DNA of 64,000 nucleotides from Galdieria sulphuraria (taxonomy: Eukaryota > Rhodophyta > Bangiophyceae > Galdieriales > Galdieriaceae). Location: NCBI RefSeq assembly GCF_000341285.1, contig NW_005178416.1, positions 1 to 64,000 of the forward strand, written 5' to 3'. Shown here in pieces: positions 43,997 to 54,196 of this stretch; within the stretch, counting starts at the first letter, position 1, and each line of letters begins with the position of its first letter. The notes under the pieces are model-generated. The model ran no database searches and was not told the origin of the DNA. It was given only the letters and a program-made list of their open reading frames with translations. Position numbers and translations under genes: made by a program.

Positions 43997-46129
43997 ATGT
44001 TTCAAGTGGTAAATACAAAGTCGACACAAGGGAGAAACTCACCATCGGCACTGTTTCGTCAAAGTTCCGAGAATTTCCTCAGTGAAAGCTTCGAACAGGC
44101 TATGCGGACTTCTTCACCGAAGCCTCAGATAGACCCAGACTCTTTAGCTGAAGTAACGAATAATATGAAACAACAAAATAGTATTGCTGCGGTCGCTTAT
44201 GTTCTTGTGATGGGTTTCCACGCAACCAAAGGCTGTTGCTTAGAATACGCTTATCCTCGGTTGGAGTTGGACAGTACTAACCTTGGTACGCAAGGCAGTG
44301 ACCTAGCGTCACCATTGTATTCAACCAGTAGTCCAAGAGAAGAGACTTCGGGCAAGCAGGGAACAAGTTTGGACGCAAGCAGTTCGGTAGAGAAGCAGCT
44401 ACTCAAGTCACTCAGTCTTTTGCCTTCCATGGCACTTCCGGATGGAGTCCATGAAAGAGATGACGACTCGGTCTTCTTTCGTGTTGACGACAAATTGTTT
44501 GGAGTTGCGTGTTTTCGTCAAGTAGCAGCAACGAGTATATCTTCCTTTAGTGCAGACCCCCGAGCTTCAAGGGAGCAAGAAAGAGACTTTGCTTCACGTG
44601 GTACGATACAAAAATCTGTCGTATTGCTCAGTAAATATCCACTGTTTGGAGTTTTGCTGGAGCACTTGAGACCTGTTGTTAGTATTTATTTTGAACAAGG
44701 AGACTTTAAAAGGACGAATATACTGGCTCAACTATATCATTCAGTGAATGCTGCACTGAGTTGCAACCAACATTGTCTATATTCTTCAGCTTTTCTTTAT
44801 CATGGCTTGGAACTACGACGCATTATTCGAAGACTCGGTTTTCATACATTGAGAATAGTGAAGCTTTTGTTATTGGAGAAGAAGGTTCTTCTTCACTCTA
44901 GTCCTGTAGAAAGTGCCAGTAACGCAGTGCTTTCATTAGCTTCTATTTTTCCTGGAGGACTTTCTTATATTGCAGAGTCGACTCATGCGAATGATTCAAC
45001 TGTTTCACTGGAACAATCTAGGTTAGGGTTTCCGTTGAATTGTTTTCGCAGCAATAGTTCATGTGTTCTTGAACCTTATGCACCTTTACAGAGGTTACAG
45101 CAACTCTTAGGATTTCGTAAAGCAATGAATGATGAAAGTATCGACGAAGAATTTGGCAAAGCAAACAGTGGTTTTCTGGCAGGAACTTCTCGCAATCTGG
45201 GTTTATTAATAGCGAGTATGACAGACCACTATGAACAAAGTGAAGTGGGTGGTGCTGCTTTGAATCCTCCAGATGCCTTTGTAGATATTACACTGGGTGA
45301 GGTTCAATATGCACCTTGGGTGGAAGAATTATGCAGATTGACTCGACGTGAACGTCGGTTTATGGAGAATTTAATAAGTATTATTTCTAATTCTTTTCCT
45401 TCACGTTTGGGAAGATTTAGATTATCTCAAGGAAAACATACAGATTATCTACACTCGGAAGAATACGCACGTGAACGGTTCCACGAATACTTACAACAGT
45501 TCTTAATAAGTATTGCTTCTATTCCAAATGTTTTGAATAAGGAGTGTTGGAGCGATAAGTTTGACATCCAGACAATGTTTCGATCAGACATGATTGAGAA
45601 TTATGGTTTGCCATTCTGTCAGGCTTGGTTAACAACGAACATATTTGATACTTGGCGTAAGAGCTGTGATATGAATGTGTTATTTTTTACGAGATCTATG
45701 GAGAGTAAGCTACCACCAAAGATGAAAACGGACAATGTTTCGCCACCGCATTTGCGTGTTCAGTCATCAAGTTGTACGACCAGTCCGTTACAAGGGAAAT
45801 CACAAAAAGTGGATCGTCGTCTTGTTTTTCAAGGATATCATAGTGATTCGGGAGATGAAGAAACAACGGTGTCTGATCGTTTGAAGCGGATTGCAAGCAA
45901 TATTTCTAGCCGATGGAATATGCTCGTACTTGGTGGTTCTTTCAAATATCAAAAGAGCAGTGAAGTGAAGTCAACAAGATTTGAGGAGCCAGTTGGTGAT
46001 GGAGGAGAGGTTTCTGTATATAAAGATCCTTTTGAGTCCTCGTGGAATCATTCGCATAAAAAAGCAGTAGATGACTCGACTGGTCTTGCAGTTATCGATA
46101 CCCAAGATATCGTCGAAGGACTATTCTAA
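43997..46129 (+). CDS. AVL9: AVL9-like DENN-family secretory pathway protein
   Basis: Single exon, 710 residues. AYVLVMGFHATKGCCLEYAY opens the uDENN-like part; LPSMALPDGVHERDDDSVFF, FGVACFRQ, TIQKSVVLLSKYPLFGVLLE and HLRPVVSIYFEQGDF follow the AVL9 order, and LLLLEKKVLLHSSPVESASN is the cDENN segment. NYGLPFCQAWLTTNIFDTW matches the AVL9 C-terminal region. AVL9 acts in late secretory traffic from the Golgi in yeast and in cell polarity in animals, probably through Rab GTPases. A Ser/Thr-rich tail follows. Confidence 0.88.
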   Translation: MFQVVNTKSTQGRNSPSALFRQSSENFLSESFEQAMRTSSPKPQIDPDSLAEVTNNMKQQNSIAAVAYVLVMGFHATKGCCLEYAYPRLELDSTNLGTQGSDLASPLYSTSSPREETSGKQGTSLDASSSVEKQLLKSLSLLPSMALPDGVHERDDDSVFFRVDDKLFGVACFRQVAATSISSFSADPRASREQERDFASRGTIQKSVVLLSKYPLFGVLLEHLRPVVSIYFEQGDFKRTNILAQLYHSVNAALSCNQHCLYSSAFLYHGLELRRIIRRLGFHTLRIVKLLLLEKKVLLHSSPVESASNAVLSLASIFPGGLSYIAESTHANDSTVSLEQSRLGFPLNCFRSNSSCVLEPYAPLQRLQQLLGFRKAMNDESIDEEFGKANSGFLAGTSRNLGLLIASMTDHYEQSEVGGAALNPPDAFVDITLGEVQYAPWVEELCRLTRRERRFMENLISIISNSFPSRLGRFRLSQGKHTDYLHSEEYARERFHEYLQQFLISIASIPNVLNKECWSDKFDIQTMFRSDMIENYGLPFCQAWLTTNIFDTWRKSCDMNVLFFTRSMESKLPPKMKTDNVSPPHLRVQSSSCTTSPLQGKSQKVDRRLVFQGYHSDSGDEETTVSDRLKRIASNISSRWNMLVLGGSFKYQKSSEVKSTRFEEPVGDGGEVSVYKDPFESSWNHSHKKAVDDSTGLAVIDTQDIVEGLF

Positions 46130-46385
46130 CGTAGAAAGTACACAATAAATGAATCCTATAAATAGCATGCTTTGAGTTATCAGGACATATGGATTGCTGA
46201 TCTGTTCAAATTCCGTATCTCACACTGTTTTATCAAACATCTATTGCGAGATCTTTCAAAGGTTCTTTTTATTTATGTCCAATAAATGCTGTAAGAAGCC
46301 GCATAATTAAAAATTTTTTTTTTCCAAATTGAGACAAAAGAGCGCCATTTTCCATTTCATTTGTTCCGAATACGCATTGTTTGAT

Positions 46386-49248
46386 ATGACAGAAACAAAC
46401 TTTGCAGAACTCCTACAAAAGTCACTTTTCCTAGCATCTCGAGCAGAAGGAACGCAGAGAAAACAAGCTCTAGACAACACACCTTTGTTACCGAGAGGTA
46501 TCTCTCAAGTGGATAAGGAAGCAAAGGAAATGTTGGCAAGAGCCAGCCGCACCGGAGGAACACCAGTGAGTCGTTCATTTTTGTTGAACTCAATTGCGCT
46601 CTTACATAAAAATCACAGGAAATAGACCCAAGTTCTATACGATTGTTTTCTGAGCTCAATTTTGACGCAGAGTCACTCGGGAAAGAAGTCCGAACGTTCA
46701 ACGCTGTAGAAAACCTTTTGCCGCCACCCGAAACAAGTTTGAGCAGTGACTTGGATTCATATATTCTTGAACAAGTAGGCAAACGATTTTTGTACACAGT
46801 CAGCGTTGTTTCTTACCCTTGTCGTAGCATGAAGACGCCATTTTCTCAACGTTGGAGGATTCTCAGGCAGTTGTCAGCGAAGAACTTCGAAGGAAGCTTG
46901 ATTCAGCAATTGAAACAATGTGGGAAAAGGAGAAAGACAAGTTCTTAAAACAGCTTTCGAGGCACGTCTCAGCCTCGTTCAGTGAGTCGAAGGACTCGAC
47001 TTCAAACGCCACAAGTGCCTCTCTATGGAGCACTCCACTAGATCAAACGCGAACCACGCCTAGTAGTCATTCTAGTACAATATTAGGAGAACATAAAGAG
47101 TATACTGAGGGAGTCGATCTGAGTGCTGAATTTACGAATATTGTGAGGAATATTTTAGAAAGACGAGTGTTAGATCCCGTGGCGCAGAAATTGGGTTTTT
47201 CTTCTTTGTCAAATAACTTGGAAGATTCAAAAGTCTCAAGTTCATCTTCATTGCCTATTGCACAACAATTCGCGAAGGCGATTTCCAGTCATCAACATGC
47301 TTTGAAATATTTTGCTTTCATTTTCGAGGCAATATCTTGGATTTGTGGTGAACGTCATGTAGATTTTGACGGTTCTTATATTCGCGATTCTCATTTAAAA
47401 GAAGGATGTGTAGATTTGCTGGATTCAACTCAGCTGAAACGGTCATTACAAGGTTCACTTCGTGCTATGGAAGAGAAATTTAAGGAAGGTAGACTAGTAG
47501 CAACTATTCGTTCGCACCCTGAACAGGCACTACGTGGAGGTAAACCTGGTCTTGTGGAGGACATTCGAGCTTATTTAAGAGTCGTCTTTCATAATGACTT
47601 TCATTCACTTGCCGAAGATACTCAATTTCTTCATCGCCTTCCACTTTGGCCACAAATATTCTTGGCGTTACGTTGTGGAGATGTTCATTCTGCAGTAAAG
47701 ATTGCGGAAGAGGCAAATGCACAACTGACTGCAAATGGGCTTCATTTTTATGAGTTTATACAAGAGTTTTTTTCCAATCCTGATCGTTGTCTTTCTGAAG
47801 ACTCGTTGGTTCAACTTTCTCAAGAATATTCTCTAGTTGCTCGTAGAAGTAGCGATGCGTTTTTGAGGGTTTGTTATATTTTGATTGCTCGTTGCAATCC
47901 CAATATTGATGAAAAGTGGAAACTTCAAGAAAGCGACTATTCGATTGTTTTGAGTTCGATTGAAGACTATCTCTGGTTCCACCTTTCACTTGTACGACTG
48001 GATGAGAAGCAGATGCCTTTATCCCTTCAAGCTTATCGTCTGCAGCTTATAGACGTTCAACAAGAAATACAAGAATTTGGTGCTTCGTATTTTGATCCAA
48101 AAGGGGAACGACCATTATTTTATACAATGATATTGACGCTTTCCTTGCAGTTTGCAAAGGCTGTCGATTACCTTGTCAAGTGTGATGGCTTTCTATTCTA
48201 TGGTTTGCATATTGGATTGATCTTGTATTATTATGGCATTTTACACAACGAGAAGGAATGGAAAAGCATTATCGGAAACCACCCCAATCTTTCTAATCAG
48301 TATAGAAAGCAAATACAAGTTCTACTGGAACCTTACGATTTTGATAGATGTTTGTGGTCCTATGTTCAAAGTATTGCCAAGTCTCGTCCGTTGGATGCTG
48401 CCTGTTATCTTTATATTTTAAGGGATACATCTAGCAGAATGTACTATTTGAAAGAGCTTATTTTACAGAGTGGAGAATACGAATCCTTGTTGGGTTTTAT
48501 CGGGCCTGATGGTGCTCGAAGACGTGGTTTTATTGACCAACTAGAACGCTGTTTGCCTGAAGAGGACCGTAATGTTCAAGTATCTTTAGTACTGGCGACA
48601 GATTCTGCTATTGAGGCCGCAGAAAGGGGTGACATTCAGGCAGCTGTTCGTCTATATGATATTGCGGAAGAGTATGATAGACTCGTAGCCATTTTGGCGA
48701 AAACATTGAGTGCAGAACTCATTCATTCCCGTTCTTCTCTTCGTTCATGGTTAGTGGAAGAATCTAGACGATATTTAAAACTACTTTCGGAGAAGTTCAT
48801 ATCAGAAACCAATACTTCAAAGTGGATATCTACATTGAAATTGTTGTTGTCACTCGTAGAGTTTATAGATCTTGTACAACAACAAAAGTACGAAGAAGCA
48901 TGGACTTGTATTTGTAATTTGAACATTTTGCCCACGAATGAACGAGACGTAGTTGCCAAGAGTAGCCAGTGGCAGTCTGTTTCGGACGAATCGGATCAAC
49001 TAGTCGCGGAAAAACTTTCGCAAGTCATTGTTCGAGCCATGGACTGTTTGGTTGCTCTTTATCAAAGGACCAAAGAGTCTCAGCGACATTCAGAACGCTC
49101 TCAATTGTCACCCTCCACTCTTTCATCTCACAAGTTGAAAGAGTATGAAGCCTATGGTAGAAATTTGGTATCCTTCGCGACTTTGTTAGGAATACAGAGT
49201 CCAGATATTAGTGCAAAGTTGATGCAGGCAAGTTTAGCGTTGCATTGA
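46386..49248 (+). CDS. NUP93: nucleoporin NUP93/NIC96
   Basis: Exons 46386-46565, 46619-46774 and 46828-49248 (introns both 53 bp) give 918 residues. The N-terminus (MTETNFAELLQKSLFLASRA) matches the coiled-coil that docks the NUP62 complex. The long alpha-solenoid contains GKPGLVEDIRAYLRVVFHND, LPLWPQIFLALRCGDVHSAV, ERPLFYTMILTLSLQFAKAV and RPLDAACYLYILRD, typical of NUP93/Nic96. This inner-ring linker connects the NUP62 channel to the nuclear-pore scaffold. Confidence 0.93.
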
Positions 49249-49372
49249 GTATGCCAATGTACATTTTGTTATTCATTACATTTTTTATAAGAAGCAGAGT
49301 TTCTCTATTGCAAACATACTTTGTACATACTGTAACAATCTTGAGTACACTATTTTTCAGTGGAAGAAAATT

Positions 49373-50022
49373 TCATGGAAACGAGACAGTTACCACCCAA
49401 CCTAACTTCTTAGTTTTATGCGGAGTCCAAATAGTTTTTCTTCGTCTGTGGGACAAGGATACGCTGGATAATAGTTCGCAAACCTGTCTCTCTTCCTTGT
49501 CCACAACTTCACGTGTTTCGTCTCTGTCTTGTTCTGAAACAGAAAGTTTCCTTAAAAGCGGAAGCCACCTGGGGAGATTCTGTTGACGTCCAAAACTTTT
49601 GTTCTTCCTTCGTCGGCGAATCCCTGACGAAAATGAAACCTGCTGATACAGTTATAGGGTTATATAGCTTGAAAAGAAATACGAGTTTCAGAGCTTACCT
49701 GAAGAGCTCTTGTTGGCCAATTGAACCTGTTGAGAAGCCATTGCTTTTCTAGTGTCCCTTGTGGTAGGCAATGAAATAATAAGGTTGTATTTTTGGCTTC
49801 ACTGTCTTCCGAGTAAGCGTTATTGGGAACCTTTTCCACTTGTTCTATCGAATAGGCCGCGAAAGAATTTTCTTCGTCGTCACTCTTGGAAGTTAAGCAG
49901 TCTTCAGTCTCCAACGAATAGGCAAAAAGTAATTCTGAAAAACTTCTTGTTAACTCTTCACTTTGCATTTCATCACCATCATCTTCTTCTTCTCCTTGCT
50001 CATTCAAGCGACGTATTTTCAT
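49373..50022 (-). CDS. unknown acidic-to-basic protein
   Basis: Exons 50022-49699 and 49642-49373 (56-bp intron) give 197 residues. The first half is acidic (GEEEDDGDEMQSEELT) and the second half strongly basic (GIRRRRKNKSFGRQQ, then LSHRRRKTIWTPHKTKK). No domain is recognised. The charge layout would fit a small nuclear protein. It is convergent with NUP93 and divergent from the S1-domain gene. Confidence 0.55.
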
Positions 50023-50400
50023 TTACGCCACAACACCTCAATGCCCCCAAATGAGTAAATGGCCATCCATCCTAATCTAATGAGCGCATCCTAAACAAGA
50101 AGGGGATCATCAAACCGATCCGCAATGAGTCTCTCTCTCTACTTCAAAACAGAATCTTAAGATATACAATATTCTTTAGAGCTGAATATAATCTGTGTTT
50201 ACATGATGGATTGTATACGCCGACATGAATCCATAATACTATTAGAGGAAAACAGCGATGTGACCAACGTGTGGAGAATGATCAACTCTAAACCAATCAT
50301 TTTCCCTCAAGTACAAACTCGTCCCAAAAGTGGAGATTGCATTTGTTGCTCAGCCGTGTTTTTTTGATATTGTGATTCGTTCGTTTATTCGATATAGGAT
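50023..50400. promoter_or_regulatory. divergent intergenic region
   Basis: This 378-bp gap separates the starts of the 50022 (minus) and 50401 (plus) genes. I see no RNA gene, repeat or clear element. Confidence 0.35.
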
Positions 50401-51498
50401 ATGCAGGCTTTTGTTTTTTTATGTGGAGCGAAGACGTTTCATACAGTCTCAAATAGGATTGAACTCAAGTTGACGGTAAGCTGTCAAACAACTCACCCAC
50501 AAAGTGATGTGGTTCTTGACGCGACTTGTTTCAGAACTTTACTTTCGTTATATTAACACAACCTTTTGTAATACTTGTATTCCTTAGAAAAGCGCCTCAC
50601 TGAGCTTTCGTGACGGTTTGTTTGTTCCCAACAGCAGAAAATTGGTATGTGACAAGAGACGTCAATTATTAGCCCCTGCTTCCATCGGTTTGAGAGCTTT
50701 TCCAAAACACTTGTCAGAAATTACTTCCTTAAGAAGTGATGCAGCTGTCAATGCTTCTGTTTCCTATGGAGAAGAGGGCTCTCCTCAGTTGTCAGTTTCT
50801 GATCTTGTCATCGGAGAAACATACACAGGAATAGTGAAGAACGTCACCAACTACGGTGCTTTTGTGGATATAGGAGCTAACAAACTTGGTAAGGAAAGAT
50901 AGTTGACTATATTATTGCCCTCACAAGAGGTAGGCTTGTTGCATATCTCACAAATGAGTAATCGTTTCGTGAATCATCCCAACGAAGTAGTTTCCATTGG
51001 AAGCCAAGTCACGGTTAGGGTATACAAGATTGATGTTGAAAAGGATCAGTTTTCTCTCACTATGAAGACACAAGAACCAAGGAGGAGAAGAAATGACGAA
51101 CCGGTATGTGTTGTTTCTGGGAAAGGGATAGATATATATATTTATGTATTTTTGAAAAGGAAAACGTTGTAGAAGCACTTCGCTCCTTTGCCGAGCAAGT
51201 TGATAGGCATGAGTTTAGAAAGGGGAGAGTAGTGAATGTTACGGACTTTGGTGCTTTTGTGGACATCGATGGTCCAAAAGATGGACTTGTATTTCGTGCA
51301 GATATGACTGATGATTTAGAAGTATGTTAACATTATTCCCGGAAAGCATTGGATTGCTTATTATTATTGTTGTTTTAGGTGGATGACGAGATTCAAGTTA
51401 GGGTGAAGAAGATCGATTTGAGCAGGAAATTTATCACCTTGAGCATGAAGCCCATTACGGAATATGAGGAAGAGAACATGTCATTCGTACGAGAATAG
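50401..51498 (+). CDS. plastid-type S1-domain RNA-binding protein
   Basis: Exons 50401-50475, 50588-50888, 50928-51103, 51160-51321 and 51379-51498 give 277 residues. The first intron is 112 bp, the longest solved here, and the second is only 39 bp. After a transit-like leader, two S1 domains follow: GIVKNVTNYGAFVDIGANKL with VGLLHISQMSNRFV, and KGRVVNVTDFGAFVDIDGPK with DEIQVRVKKIDLSRKFITLS. S1 domains bind single-stranded RNA. Relatives are plastid ribosomal protein S1 and the S1 part of plastid EF-Ts proteins; no EF-Ts domain is present. Likely role: mRNA recruitment to plastid ribosomes. Confidence 0.78.
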
Positions 51499-51708
51499 AA
51501 ACTTGCAAACTATCGATAAAGTTGTCTGATAACGAGTGAGAAGATGTTAACGCGTTTGTCGCATGCTTGAAAACGCCACAATTTGTTTATTGGCACGACA
51601 CACAACTGCCGGTACATTATCACATCATTTTAGTCAAATACAATATACAAACATCATACATTGAAGAGGAACCTGCACAAAAAACCATTCGAACCACATT
51701 TCGTAAAG

Positions 51709-53502
51709 TTACTCACGGATTTCTTCCGCAGAGCTGGCTCCAAACATTGTTTGTTCCAGGTTATGCGTGTCCTCCAATTCTCCTAAACTCGAAAAGGATG
51801 CCGATAAGAATGGCTTGGAAAGTATTTTTGGAAAAGATGGCGTCCGGGTATACCCAAAGCTCTGTTCCATGTCAATCCTTTCTGCTTCCGTCGCGCCCTG
51901 AAAGCTAGAAAAAGATTCCGAATGAAAAGGAAATGGTAATTTGCTTTCAAAAAAAAAATTGCTATTATTGAATTCAACTTTCTTTACATCGTCGGAACAA
52001 CGAGAATCACTCGATCGATACATGTTTCGTTCGTCATCAAGAGACACGTTGTAAAGACCAAAAGCCTGCGCCTCACTATGTGAAGAAGCAGCATGATAAT
52101 GTTGAGAAAATACCCAAAAGTTAGGTTCATCTCTTTCTAGTCTTGGCAATGCATTCGAGAAAAATGGGTTCGTAGACTTTGGCGGAACGACATTTACGGG
52201 ATGCTCATCAAACTGCCCGAAAGTTGGTAGTCGTTGTTGCTCTATATCTACCAAGCTATCTTGAAAAAAGACGAGTCCTTCTTCCCCTTTCCTATCTCTC
52301 TCGGAATGCCAAGTCAAATCTTCCGATAAGGAAAACGGTCTCTTCAAGTTTGTCAGTTCTTCAGAATGAGAACTTCTCTCTGCTTCATTTCTATCCAACT
52401 CATTCTGTTCTTGATGAGTGTCCATACTATAACTACTATGTTTCGCACGCACATTCGAGCAATTTGATACATCTTCAACCGCTCTACTTCTTTTTGATGT
52501 AGTAACCTTACCAAGATTGCCATTCTCGGAATCGTCCCAATCAACATTGGAGCCTGAATATCCTTCACTGAATACAGGAGAGTTCACGTATGAGTTGCAA
52601 CCCAAAGAGTCCCCGTCTGTGTTTTTACCCATAGAACCTTTCTTCCATATTCCCATGCCTTTGCTTCCAAGTCTTCGTGCTTCCTGTTTGGCAATTTCAA
52701 GAGCAGCTTTTGGAATTTTCAAACCTGAAAGTGAGTCATAACCCAATTCATCGACAGAAAAGTCACTTGACCCAGAGCCACCTGGGTCAGCATCTAAACG
52801 TTCCACATCATCTACCTTATCTATCATTTTGCCTTTTCCAACTTCGTTTCCGAGTGACTGCTTTCTTAAAAGCTCTCTAGCTAACCTCAAATAATACTTT
52901 TGGGCGTGGGTTCGCACTTGAGTTGAACTCCTCGTTCCTACATAATTAGATATGGCCTTGATATCTTTGGCGCCATATAATTCCAAGCCCTCCAAAAACC
53001 TCGAGTGTTCCTCACAACTCCAGTAACGTGAGGTTTTGGTTCTAGAAGAGTTCGGCGTACCCTTATTACTAACGCCACCTACTTTTACCTCCAAGTTTCC
53101 AACTTCCTTTGTGCTAATTTCATCCTGCTGTACTGTTACAGGTGTTGCGTGAGAGTAGAAAGCGTAATAAGGTAAATCTACGGGACTGCCTTCTGTGTCG
53201 CTCTTTTCTTGCGCGTTACTTTCTATCTTCATAACGTTGGGGTTGCTTTGCAGTTTTAGCCTCTCAATCTCCATGTACGCTACCTGTAACTTTGCTTCGA
53301 GCTGTTTTACATGTTGTCTTAACTTTTCGATGACAATATCTGAAACAGGGACGCAAGGGGAGTTTTCTAAACCCTCGCCTTCTCTTCTATTTTCCAATTG
53401 TTCTCCTCCACTATCAGTATTATTATAAAAGGAGTTGTTTCTTGACAACTTTTGAAGTGTTGAAGGGTTGCGATAGTTTCCTGGTTCGTTAAATGACGCC
53501 AT
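51709..53502 (-). CDS. MYB-related transcription factor, SHAQKYF type
   Basis: Single exon, 597 residues. A short coiled coil (about 55-85) precedes one MYB repeat (157-207): Trp 161, GLELYGAKDIKAISNYVGTR and RTHAQKYYLRL, a variant of the SHAQKY[F] signature. Plant members of this class (CCA1/LHY/RVE, MYBS) bind GATA/TATCC-like DNA and many act in circadian or sugar responses. The first-helix position here holds Trp, and the second Trp is replaced by Ile, as in the class. The rest is Ser/Asp/Asn-rich and acidic, possibly activating. Confidence 0.85.
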   Translation of the reverse strand: MASFNEPGNYRNPSTLQKLSRNNSFYNNTDSGGEQLENRREGEGLENSPCVPVSDIVIEKLRQHVKQLEAKLQVAYMEIERLKLQSNPNVMKIESNAQEKSDTEGSPVDLPYYAFYSHATPVTVQQDEISTKEVGNLEVKVGGVSNKGTPNSSRTKTSRYWSCEEHSRFLEGLELYGAKDIKAISNYVGTRSSTQVRTHAQKYYLRLARELLRKQSLGNEVGKGKMIDKVDDVERLDADPGGSGSSDFSVDELGYDSLSGLKIPKAALEIAKQEARRLGSKGMGIWKKGSMGKNTDGDSLGCNSYVNSPVFSEGYSGSNVDWDDSENGNLGKVTTSKRSRAVEDVSNCSNVRAKHSSYSMDTHQEQNELDRNEAERSSHSEELTNLKRPFSLSEDLTWHSERDRKGEEGLVFFQDSLVDIEQQRLPTFGQFDEHPVNVVPPKSTNPFFSNALPRLERDEPNFWVFSQHYHAASSHSEAQAFGLYNVSLDDERNMYRSSDSRCSDDVKKVEFNNSNFFFESKLPFPFHSESFSSFQGATEAERIDMEQSFGYTRTPSFPKILSKPFLSASFSSLGELEDTHNLEQTMFGASSAEEIRE

Positions 53503-54196
53503 ATTCTGTTCGCAACTCTGTAACCAACACTGATTATCTCAGTCTTCTAAAACCCGTCTAATCTCTCCAGCTTTCGACACTTATGCCAAAAGCAGCATGT
53601 TCACTTGTCAAGTCAAGTATAATATATCTTTAACGTCTTGGGTGACAAAACAACAGCAACGAAAGAGCTTTCAAAAATGGGGGTTGATATGCCCAAAAAA
53701 GAAAATATTCCCACTACTATCTCTCTTTCTTACTTGGGAAATGGCCCCCAATTGAAATCAAATGGGATTCCTCAAAAGAGAAAGAGAGGAAATGGAAGGA
53801 TTTAATTTGTCCATTGGATATTCCTGCGAGGATAACAAAAACGTGGAAGTTGGTCAGCGAAACAAAGTTAAATACGGATGGAAATGATTATTGATAAACT
53901 ATGAAGAGTTGTCTAGTTAAACTATGTGGAAAGAGTAGTGTCTCTAGTTTAGCATAGAGAAAGGAATAGGACTTGTATCGAAGGTGTTGACTGGTTTTCA
54001 GGCAAGTAGAGAATAGGAGACATCAACAGTGTGTGATTTAACAAAATAAAATTTTTTGTTCCCATATATGAATGTGTTTTACTGCTTCCACAAGTTGCCG
54101 CACCACCCTTCTTCTTCTTTCATCCCAATTATCAATCTTTTACATCTCCTTTGAATCCCCCCAAAGAAAAGAGGACTCGTGAAGCTCCCGTTCAAA
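53503..54196. promoter_or_regulatory. divergent intergenic region, MYB / LRR gene
   Basis: This 694-bp gap separates divergent starts. It has scattered stops in all frames and pyrimidine-rich stretches just before the 54197 ATG. I see no gene, tRNA or repeat in it. Confidence 0.4.

Noticed and set aside
53503-54196. Possible small gene between the MYB and LRR genes
   Set aside because: No open frame beyond background, no conserved motif and no splice-site support.
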